From NCBI GenBank assembly GCA_002316275.1, contig DCDE01000004.1, positions 1-64,000 of the forward strand: a stretch of DNA of 64,000 bases. The letters are read 5' to 3'. Positions 57,513-64,000 of the stretch are shown one piece after another. The DNA is from Caldifarciminota bacterium UBA1063. GTDB taxonomy: Bacteria; Hydrothermota; Hydrothermia; UBA1063. The position numbers and the translations under genes were made by a program. Position 1 is the first letter of the stretch; each line of letters starts with the position of its first letter. The notes beneath the pieces were generated by a model. The model was given only the letters and a program-made list of their open reading frames with translations, was not told the origin of the DNA and did not search any database.

Positions 57513-57882
57513 CAAAAGATTTTTGAGGTTTCTGCAATAACTCCAATATAGCCATTCTGGCATTATCTCCCTTCCTCGGTGGGAGCCGGAGAATTCGTGT
57601 ATAGCCCCCGTTCCTATCGGAAAAAAGAGGGGCAATCTCTTTAAATAACCTCTCCAAGATTTTTCTGTCATTAACGTACCTTCCAACTAACCTTACAGCT
57701 GGAAGATCATTACTCTTTGCAATATTTATTAGCTTCTCAGCAATTCTTTTCGTCTCTTTAGCCTTCGGAAGTGTGGTAACTATTCTCCCTTTAATAAACA
57801 GAGCATTTACTTGATTTCTGATAACCGCCTCCCTGTGTTCTTTTACCATTCCAAGTTTCTTAACTCTCTTAAGGTGTCTCAT
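57496..57882 (-). CDS. rplQ: Ribosomal protein bL17
   Basis: This 128-residue protein has the L17 N-terminus MRHLKRVKKLGMVKEHREAV and the LFIKGRIVTTLPKAKETKRIAEKLI region. It is the last gene of the alpha operon, 14 bases after rpoA, and its stop lies in the terminator stem. Confidence 0.97.
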   Translation of the reverse strand: MRHLKRVKKLGMVKEHREAVIRNQVNALFIKGRIVTTLPKAKETKRIAEKLINIAKSNDLPAVRLVGRYVNDRKILERLFKEIAPLFSDRNGGYTRILRLPPRKGDNARMAILELLQKPQKSFENAKG

Positions 57883-57896
57883 TCTAATCCTCCCTA

Positions 57897-58913
57897 CTAA
57901 TCTTCAAAATCTTTCAAGTTCATGCCAAAGGTAAGTCCTAAAGGTTCCAGCCGCTCCTCTATCTCTTTAAAAGATTTATCACCAAGATTGCGCAACTTAA
58001 GGACGTCTTCCTTTCTCAGCGTTATAAGTTCTTTTATTTTCGTGATTCCTTCATCTTTAAGAACATTTAGAAGCCTTCGAGGCAATTCTAATTCGTCTAT
58101 ATCTTTTTCTAGCAGATCCCGAATCCTCAACTTTCTCTCGTAATCGACTATTGGTCTAATTTCCCTGAACATTTCAGCCTCTTTATGAAAACGCGAAAGT
58201 ACATCAAGCAACAAATCAACCGCATATTTTAACACTGCGTCTGGAGAGGCGGTCTCATCCGTCCATATTTCAAGAACCATCTTTTCGAAGTCCGTCCTTG
58301 CCTTTACTCTGACATTTTCAACAGTGAAATTCACCTTTTTAACCGGGGAAAACAATCCGTCCATCATGATATAGCCAACAGGCAAATCTTCGAGCTGAAT
58401 TTCCTCAGCCGGTACGTAACCTCTTCCCCTCACGGCTACAAGCTCCATGTTTACTACAACATCCTCGCCCGTAACAGTAAAGAGGTGCTGCTCTGGATTA
58501 ACAACAGTTACAAAGGATGGGAATTTAATATCTTTTGCTTTATAATCCCTCTTTTCTGTAGCCGTTAGCCTTAGAATCGCTTTGTTTTCGATTTCAGGAT
58601 CAAACTTTATTCTTACTTTCTTAAGATTCAATACAATTTGCGTAACGTCTTCGAGCACCCCTTCAATCGCGGAGAATTCGTGCGCCACACCGTCAATTTT
58701 AACACCAACCAGAGCATATCCAGGAATAGATGAAAGAAGCACTCTCCTCAAGACATTGCCGATGGTATGGCCATATCCCCTTTCGAGAGGTGAAAATACA
58801 AACCTCCCATAATCCTCTAATATCTCCTCTTTGTATAAACCAAGAGGGAACACATACTTCACCTCTTTAACAAAACTGAACTCAATATCTTCCTGTGGTT
58901 TGTATTCAGGCAT
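57897..58913 (-). CDS. rpoA: RNA polymerase alpha subunit
   Basis: This 338-residue protein has the N-terminal dimerisation domain (FSPLERGYGHTIGNVLRRVLLSSIPG) and the C-terminal helix-hairpin-helix domain (LPRRLLNVLKDEGITKIKELITL, NLGDKSFKEIEERL). Standard length. It lies eight bases after rpsD. Confidence 0.98.
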   Translation of the reverse strand: MPEYKPQEDIEFSFVKEVKYVFPLGLYKEEILEDYGRFVFSPLERGYGHTIGNVLRRVLLSSIPGYALVGVKIDGVAHEFSAIEGVLEDVTQIVLNLKKVRIKFDPEIENKAILRLTATEKRDYKAKDIKFPSFVTVVNPEQHLFTVTGEDVVVNMELVAVRGRGYVPAEEIQLEDLPVGYIMMDGLFSPVKKVNFTVENVRVKARTDFEKMVLEIWTDETASPDAVLKYAVDLLLDVLSRFHKEAEMFREIRPIVDYERKLRIRDLLEKDIDELELPRRLLNVLKDEGITKIKELITLRKEDVLKLRNLGDKSFKEIEERLEPLGLTFGMNLKDFED

Positions 58914-58921
58914 ATTTTACC

Positions 58922-59551
58922 TCACTTAGAATAAAGCTCCACTATTAAAGTTTCATTTATTGGAAAAGTAACATCACTTCTCTCAGGTAATCTTACCACC
59001 CTTCCTCTAAAATGTTCTTTATCAAACTCCAGCCAGGTAGGAACATCGAAAGCGTTCCTCTCTTCGACGCTTTCAACAACAAATGGAATTTCTCTGGAAG
59101 TTTCTCTTACTTCAATAATATCATTAACATTAACAAGATAAGAAGGGATATTAACTTTCCTTCCATTTAAAAATACGTGACCATGCCGCACAAGCTGGCG
59201 GGCTTGGCTCCTGGATTTTGCAAAGCCTAACAAATAACAAACATTATCCAGTCTCCTCTCAAGTAAAGTAAGTAAATTTTCTCCTGTATTGCCAGGCATT
59301 TTCCTTGCCATCTCAAAGAACCTTCTGAATTGGGATTCAAAAACCCCATACATCCTCTTAACTTTTTGTTTTTCCCTCAGCTGAACCCCGTAGATCGATA
59401 ATTTCCTCCGCATCATGCTGGGAGCAGAACCTGGAACGGATTTCCTTCTTTCCAGAGCACACTTATTAGTTTTACAGCGGTCACCTCTCAAGAAAAGCTT
59501 CATACCTTCTCTCCTACATAGCCTACATTTCGACGAAGTATAACGTGCCAT
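58922..59551 (-). CDS. rpsD: Ribosomal protein uS4
   Basis: This 209-residue protein has the S4 domain ([29 protein letters not shown]) and, near the N-terminus, a Cys-rich segment (CRLCRREG and CALE) that may bind zinc, as in some S4 forms. Located in the alpha operon. Confidence 0.97.
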   Translation of the reverse strand: MARYTSSKCRLCRREGMKLFLRGDRCKTNKCALERRKSVPGSAPSMMRRKLSIYGVQLREKQKVKRMYGVFESQFRRFFEMARKMPGNTGENLLTLLERRLDNVCYLLGFAKSRSQARQLVRHGHVFLNGRKVNIPSYLVNVNDIIEVRETSREIPFVVESVEERNAFDVPTWLEFDKEHFRGRVVRLPERSDVTFPINETLIVELYSK

Positions 59552-59556
59552 TGGTA

Positions 59557-59967
59557 CTACACCCTCCTTCTCTTAGGTGGTCTGCATCCATTATGTGGTA
59601 TAGGTGTTACATCCTTGATCCCAATTACTTCAATACCAGCAGACTGTATAGCTCTTATTGCAGTTTCCCTTCCGGGACCCGGCCCCTTTACCCAGACCTC
59701 AACTTTCTGTAAGCCGAGATCCTTCGCCTCCTTAGCTGCCTTTTGAGCAGCAGAGCCTGCTGCAAAGGGAGTCCCCTTCCTTGTACCCGAAAAGCCCACA
59801 ACGCCTCCGCTAGCCCATGAAATAGTATTCCCCTTTGAATCCGCGAATGTAATTACCGTATTGTTAAAAGTTGAGAAGATATGAGCTATACCTGAAGATT
59901 CAACACTTCTTGCCTTTCTTTTACGTTTCTGAGCCTGAGATTCTTTCGTTTTCTTAGGTGCTGCCAT
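59557..59967 (-). CDS. rpsK: Ribosomal protein uS11
   Basis: This 136-residue protein has the S11 core ([53 protein letters not shown]) and ends CRPPKRRRV. Confidence 0.98.
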   Translation of the reverse strand: MAAPKKTKESQAQKRKRKARSVESSGIAHIFSTFNNTVITFADSKGNTISWASGGVVGFSGTRKGTPFAAGSAAQKAAKEAKDLGLQKVEVWVKGPGPGRETAIRAIQSAGIEVIGIKDVTPIPHNGCRPPKRRRV

Positions 59968-59982
59968 ACAAATAGTCCTCCC

Positions 59983-60360
59983 TTATTTCCCTGCAGTCTT
60001 TTTCTTCTTAAACATGTTACCTTTTGGGCCCTTGCGAGTCCTCGCATTACTCCTCGTTCTCTGTCCTCTCACTGGTAATCCTGCCCGATGCCTTAGGCCC
60101 CGATAACATCCAATATCAATTAACCTTTTAATATTCCTCTGCACTTCTGTTCTCAGAGCTCCCTCAACCTTGTACTTTGAAATCTCATCTCTCAACTTTG
60201 CTACTTCCTCGGGTGTAAGATCCTTGGTCCTTTTATCAGGAGAAATTTGAGTTGATTCTAAGATTTTTTTGGCAGTGGGAAAACCAACCCCGTATATATA
60301 AGTAAGCGCAACAAATATCTTTTTATCCCTCGGTAAATCCACTCCAGCAATGCGTGCCAT
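59983..60360 (-). CDS. rpsM: Ribosomal protein uS13
   Basis: This 125-residue protein starts [14 protein letters not shown] and contains [16 protein letters not shown] hairpin and [21 protein letters not shown]. It follows rpmJ by 8 bases. Confidence 0.98.
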   Translation of the reverse strand: MARIAGVDLPRDKKIFVALTYIYGVGFPTAKKILESTQISPDKRTKDLTPEEVAKLRDEISKYKVEGALRTEVQRNIKRLIDIGCYRGLRHRAGLPVRGQRTRSNARTRKGPKGNMFKKKKTAGK

Positions 60361-60368
60361 TTCCCCTC

Positions 60369-60482
60369 CTAACCCTGCCTCTGCTTATGTTTAGGATTCT
60401 CACAAATGACCATAACCCTGCCTTTTCTCTTAACAATTTTACATTTACTACAAATTTTCTTCACTGAAGACCTAACTTTCAT
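60369..60482 (-). CDS. rpmJ: Ribosomal protein bL36
   Basis: A 37-residue frame, read by hand, starting [14 protein letters not shown] and ending KHKQRQG. It has the zinc ligands C-x2-C, C and H. It lies between infA and rpsM, its normal place. Confidence 0.95.
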   Translation of the reverse strand: MKVRSSVKKICSKCKIVKRKGRVMVICENPKHKQRQG

Positions 60483-60551
60483 CTAAATACCTCCACTCTC
60501 GTAAAGTTGTAGAATTTTAAAGCCAAGCGTATAGAGTGTCAAAAAAGAATT

Positions 60552-60770
60552 CTACTTATACCTAAACACTATCCGCCCTCGAGTAAGGTCATAGGGCGAT
60601 AATTCCACAATTACCCTATCTCCAGGCAAAATCTTAATAAAATTCATCCTCATTTTACCGGAAACATGAGCCAGTACTATAACTCCGTTATCAAGAGTGA
60701 CCCTGAACATTGCATTAGGCAAAACCTCTTTGATAGTACCTTCCATTCTTATTACGTTCTTTTTATCCAT
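60552..60770 (-). CDS. infA: Translation initiation factor IF-1
   Basis: This 72-residue protein is a single S1/OB-fold domain ([40 protein letters not shown]), the full length of IF-1. Overlaps map by 8 bases. Confidence 0.98.
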   Translation of the reverse strand: MDKKNVIRMEGTIKEVLPNAMFRVTLDNGVIVLAHVSGKMRMNFIKILPGDRVIVELSPYDLTRGRIVFRYK

Positions 60771-61521
60771 AGACCACCTTTGTTAAATTTTCAAAGCCAT
60801 CTTTAGTGATGAGAACCGTCTCTTCATAGTGAGCCGCGTAGGATCCATCACGGGTTACCATTGTCCAACCATTTTCCCTCTCAAAAACATCTCCATATCC
60901 CAGCGTAAACATAGGCTCGATTGCAATGATCACATTTTCATATAAAACAGGCCCACTTCCAGGTCTACCGTAGTTTGGTAAAAAGGGTTCCTCATGGAGG
61001 TGTAGGCCTACCCCATGCCCTCCAAGAACTTTTATTACTCCCAATCTGAACCTCTTTGCTGTCCCCTCAATAACAGCAGCGATATCGCCTACATGAACAC
61101 CGTCTTTTAGCGCCTTCATGCCATTAAGAAGGGCCAGCTTAGTCCCACTTATGAGCCTATTTATATCTAAGTCATCACTATCACTTAGATAATAGGTTTT
61201 TGCGGCATCACTAAAATACCCCATAAAGTTCACCCCTACATCCACCTTAACAAGGTCTTCTTGCTTTAACCTTCTATCATCAGGAATCCCATGTACAACT
61301 TCTTCATTAATAGAAATACAGCTCGAAGCGGGAAAACCTCTATAGTTTAAAAATGCTGGTTTAGCGCCCATTTCCCAAATCGAATCACCTATAAATTCAT
61401 CCAATTCTTTTGATTTAAGCCCAGGTTTGATAAAGCTATCAACCTTTTCAAATACTCTTTTCAAAATTTCAGCTGACTTCCGAACCATCTCTACTTCATC
61501 TCTCTTTTTTATATAAATCAT
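60763..61521 (-). CDS. map: Methionine aminopeptidase type I
   Basis: Starting at ATG 61521 gives 252 residues; GGAGG lies ten bases upstream and the frame is open further into adk. The metal and catalytic residues are visible: H in [15 protein letters not shown] in VKVDVGVN and SDAAKTYY, H in [12 protein letters not shown] in IEPMFTLG and YEETVLIT. It overlaps adk by 26 bases. Confidence 0.96.
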   Translation of the reverse strand: MIYIKKRDEVEMVRKSAEILKRVFEKVDSFIKPGLKSKELDEFIGDSIWEMGAKPAFLNYRGFPASSCISINEEVVHGIPDDRRLKQEDLVKVDVGVNFMGYFSDAAKTYYLSDSDDLDINRLISGTKLALLNGMKALKDGVHVGDIAAVIEGTAKRFRLGVIKVLGGHGVGLHLHEEPFLPNYGRPGSGPVLYENVIIAIEPMFTLGYGDVFERENGWTMVTRDGSYAAHYEETVLITKDGFENLTKVVYG

Positions 61522-62161
61522 CCTTAAGAACCTCCAGAAGCGCATTATATACCCCTTTGGGGTCCATATCGCCATCTATTCTCTTAAGTATTCTCTTCTT
61601 TTCATAATATTCGAGAAGTGGTTGTGTTTGCTCGTGATAGACTTTCAATCTATTCCCGATGGTTTCATCATTATCATCTGTTCTGGTAACTAGTGTGGTT
61701 CCACAGAAATCGCACTTTTCATCCACCTTAGGTGGGTCTGTGATCAGGTTATAAACCCTCTTACACTGCGGGCACACCCTGCGGGCGAGTAATCTTCTCT
61801 TTACTTCGTCATCTGTGACATTAAAATATATAACACGGGTGAGTTCTTTATTAAGAGTCGAAAGCAACCTATCTAAACCTTCTGCTTGGCTTACATTTCT
61901 GGGGAAGCCGTCCAGAATAAACTCTGTCAAATTTACGATTCTTTCTCTAACAAGGCTTATTATAATATCATCAGGTACCAATTCACCCCTATCCATATAT
62001 AGCCTTGCCACCTCCCCCAGTGTGGTTCCTTGTGTAACAGCTTCCCTTAGGATATCACCTGTGGAAACTCTTACAATGCCAAAAGATTCTTGCAACTTAT
62101 CCGCCTGGGTACCCTTACCTGCTCCGGGGGGACCAAGAAAAACGAGCCTCAACCCCTCCAT
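61496..62161 (-). CDS. adk: Adenylate kinase
   Basis: This 221-residue enzyme interconverts AMP, ADP and ATP. It has the P-loop GPPGAGKGTQ, DGFPRNVSQAE, and a long LID domain carrying a zinc tetracysteine (CPQC and CDFC). Located between secY and map, its common place; it overlaps secY by 13 bases. Confidence 0.98.
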   Translation of the reverse strand: MEGLRLVFLGPPGAGKGTQADKLQESFGIVRVSTGDILREAVTQGTTLGEVARLYMDRGELVPDDIIISLVRERIVNLTEFILDGFPRNVSQAEGLDRLLSTLNKELTRVIYFNVTDDEVKRRLLARRVCPQCKRVYNLITDPPKVDEKCDFCGTTLVTRTDDNDETIGNRLKVYHEQTQPLLEYYEKKRILKRIDGDMDPKGVYNALLEVLKDDLYKKER

Positions 62162-63462
62162 CCTCTAATCTTTCCCTTCTTCAGAAGGCCCTCATATTGG
62201 TTCATAATAAGGTAAGAATTTAATTGTTGCATAAGTTCAAGTGCTACACCGACAACAATAAGAATTCTGGTACCTCCGAAGTATATTTGAGCCCCTGTCG
62301 CCTTCATAATATAGTAAGGGACAATAGCAATTATCGCAAAGGCAATAGCACCAGGTAAAAGAATCCTGCTCATCACCTTGTCAATATATTCAGCCGTCTT
62401 TTGCCCCGGACGAATTCCTGGAATAAATCCTGAATACCTCTGTAAGTTCTCAGCAAGATCCTTAGGGTTCAGTACTATTGATGTGTAGTAATAGGCGAAG
62501 AAAATTATCATTAGTGCATAGACAAGATCGTATAGAATATTCCCTGGACTAAATTTAGCTGCAAAATTTTGCAAGGATTCAACCTTAGCAAACATTGCAA
62601 TATTACTTGGAATCATGAGAATGGTCTGAGCAAATATAATAGGGATCACTCCTGCAGTATTAAGCGTTAGCGGTAGATATGTTGACTGCCCACCATAAAC
62701 CTTTCTTCCAACAATTTTCTTTGCATACTGAATTGGAATTCTCCTCTGAGCCTCTGTAACCATTACAACTCCCGCTATAGTTAAAACGATAATAACGAGT
62801 AATAAAACAAATGAAAGAGGCGAAATTGAACCCGTCTTGAGCAATTGGAATGTATTGGAAAATTCGTATGGAATCGACTCCAGAGATCCAGCAAAAATGA
62901 TCACTGAGATACCGTTCCCAATACCATTATCAGTTATCTGTTCCCCAAGCCACATTAAAAACAATGTTCCCGCAACTAGGGCAACAATTGTCTGGAACAT
63001 AAAGGCTGGGCCAGGATTGGGTACGACCCTCGCACCTGATGGGGCAACTACATTCGAAAGGAATATAGCAATACCGAAAGCCTGGATTGCAGCAACAGCA
63101 ACCGTAAGATAGCGAGTGTAACGATTTATCAACCTTCGGCCATGTTCACCCTCTTTTTGTAAGCGTTCCAAGTATGGCCACATAGTCGTCAAAAGCTGAA
63201 TAATAATTGAAGCAGAGATATAGGGCATTATACCCGCACCAAAAATTGCAGCTCTCTGAAGTGCACCTCCCACAAAGATATCATAGAGTCCAAAAATAGT
63301 CCCTGTAAACTGCGTCCTGAAGAATTCTGTCAAGGCTTGCCCGTCAATACCGGGAAGAGGAATGTGGGTACCAATACGATATACGATAATTATGAAAAGG
63401 GTAAAAAGTATCCTTTTCCTCAACTCGGCAATTTTTGGAATCGCACTAAGATTCTTTAACAT
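62149..63462 (-). CDS. secY: Protein translocase subunit SecY
   Basis: This 437-residue protein has ten hydrophobic helices and the SecY patterns GTHIPLPGI, GIMPYISASIIIQLL, EQITDNGIGNGISVIIFAG, and MQQLNSYLIMNQYEGLLK. Overlaps rplO by 17 bases. Confidence 0.98.
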   Translation of the reverse strand: MLKNLSAIPKIAELRKRILFTLFIIIVYRIGTHIPLPGIDGQALTEFFRTQFTGTIFGLYDIFVGGALQRAAIFGAGIMPYISASIIIQLLTTMWPYLERLQKEGEHGRRLINRYTRYLTVAVAAIQAFGIAIFLSNVVAPSGARVVPNPGPAFMFQTIVALVAGTLFLMWLGEQITDNGIGNGISVIIFAGSLESIPYEFSNTFQLLKTGSISPLSFVLLLVIIVLTIAGVVMVTEAQRRIPIQYAKKIVGRKVYGGQSTYLPLTLNTAGVIPIIFAQTILMIPSNIAMFAKVESLQNFAAKFSPGNILYDLVYALMIIFFAYYYTSIVLNPKDLAENLQRYSGFIPGIRPGQKTAEYIDKVMSRILLPGAIAFAIIAIVPYYIMKATGAQIYFGGTRILIVVGVALELMQQLNSYLIMNQYEGLLKKGKIRGWRG

Positions 63463-63898
63463 TTATCTTTCCACCTGCCTTTTCGATTTTAGTTTTTGCA
63501 GATTCGGAAACCTTCTCCACTTCAAAAGTCAATGCTTTAGATATTTCTCCCCGCCCTAAAACCTTTACGGATGCATTTGCGTCTTTGATAATACCTTTTT
63601 GAAACAATGTAACTGACGTCACCGTCTCTCCGGAATTAAAACGTTTTTCAATCACATCAAGATTCACCTCACTATGCTCAATACGAAACGGATTTTTAAA
63701 ACCCCTCTTAGGTAACCGTCTATAAAGTGGCATCTGCCCACCTTCAAACCAGACTGGTTTAGCACCACCACTCCTAGCCTTCTGACCTTTGTGCCCCTTA
63801 CAAGAAGTCTTACCATGGCCAGAACCAGGGCCTCTACCAACCCTCTTCTTTCCCTTTTTTGCACCAGAATTAGGCCTTAAAGAGCTCATCTCAATCAT
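63446..63898 (-). CDS. rplO: Ribosomal protein uL15
   Basis: This 150-residue protein has the L15 opening [25 protein letters not shown] and the [22 protein letters not shown] segment [18 protein letters not shown]. The ATG 63898 overlaps the rpmD stop (ATGA), with GGAGG upstream. Confidence 0.97.
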   Translation of the reverse strand: MIEMSSLRPNSGAKKGKKRVGRGPGSGHGKTSCKGHKGQKARSGGAKPVWFEGGQMPLYRRLPKRGFKNPFRIEHSEVNLDVIEKRFNSGETVTSVTLFQKGIIKDANASVKVLGRGEISKALTFEVEKVSESAKTKIEKAGGKINVKES

Positions 63899-64000
63899 TC
63901 CTTTTCCTCCTCTACTTCTTCAACCTTCAAAAGATACTCAACCTGCTTGATCATTCCGCGAATCTCCGGAGTATCACGGTGAATTTTACTCTTACCAAGC
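63895..64000 (-). CDS. rpmD: Ribosomal protein uL30, C-terminal part (runs off window)
   Basis: The last 34 residues, read by hand: [19 protein letters not shown] then [13 protein letters not shown]. The [13 protein letters not shown] pattern is the conserved L30 end. Its stop overlaps the rplO start. The rest is beyond base 64000. Confidence 0.92.
   Translation of the reverse strand, partial: LGKSKIHRDTPEIRGMIKQVEYLLKVEEVEEEKE

Overview
The window is one compact stretch of a bacterial chromosome, AT-rich by eye. The organism is a Gram-negative-type bacterium: there is a type IV pilus motor operon, an MsbA-like exporter, a LolA-like protein, lipoproteins and a monofunctional peptidoglycan glycosyltransferase. 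Ferredoxin-linked metabolism (indolepyruvate:ferredoxin oxidoreductase plus a complete Rnf complex) points to an anaerobe. I cannot fix the phylum from sequence alone; an uncultured, possibly thermophilic candidate-phylum bacterium would fit. No transposase, phage gene, CRISPR array or rRNA was seen.

Layout. 1-4445: type IV pilus operon pilB-pilT-pilC-pilS (pilS runs off the left edge), with pilD divergent. 5350-9154: a small coupled ORF, a membrane protein, then an NtrC-type response regulator and its sensor kinase. 9234-15508: a SLOG-domain protein with histidine ammonia-lyase, facing an operon of glycosyltransferase-like protein, MsbA-type ABC exporter, orphan kinase and JAMM metalloprotease. 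15606-24583: tRNA-Leu, an HD-GYP protein, a saccharopine-dehydrogenase-family enzyme, a GT51 glycosyltransferase, ClpC, and an ankyrin-TPR-Pif1 helicase fusion. 24584-25272 is the largest gene-poor gap. 25273-34265: OPT transporter, a membrane-anchored PQQ propeller protein, and a purine cluster with interspersed tRNAs (tRNA-Lys-purE-purC, tRNA-Glu-tRNA-Gln-guaB), a LytR_C protein and a fumarase beta subunit. 34232-40027: nadC-nadX-tldD-apbE operon and sucD-lolA-thioesterase operon. 40434-49367: a lipoprotein and two giant signalling proteins (adenylate cyclase-ATPase-TPR and GGDEF-ATPase-TPR) around TauE, PAP2 and DUF167 genes. 49351-57406: iorA-iorB-rnfCDGEAB-rseC. 57496-64000: the end of the ribosomal protein cluster (rpmD-rplO-secY-adk-map-infA-rpmJ-rpsM-rpsK-rpsD-rpoA-rplQ).

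How the parts fit. IorAB would reduce ferredoxin from 2-oxo acids, Rnf would turn that into an ion gradient, and the lipoprotein ApbE in the nad operon is the enzyme type that attaches FMN to RnfD and RnfG. The GGDEF protein, the HD-GYP protein and a PilB whose N-terminus resembles the c-di-GMP-binding MshEN domain suggest a c-di-GMP/pilus circuit. The cyclase adds a probable cAMP arm.

The most striking general property is transcriptional. Many first genes have a TTGnnn-N16/17-TAnnnT promoter whose -10 box ends only 5-7 bases before the start codon, with no Shine-Dalgarno sequence, so their mRNAs are predicted to be leaderless. Operon-internal genes instead carry GGAGG-type sites. Gene packing is extreme, with several convergent pairs overlapping at their 3' ends.
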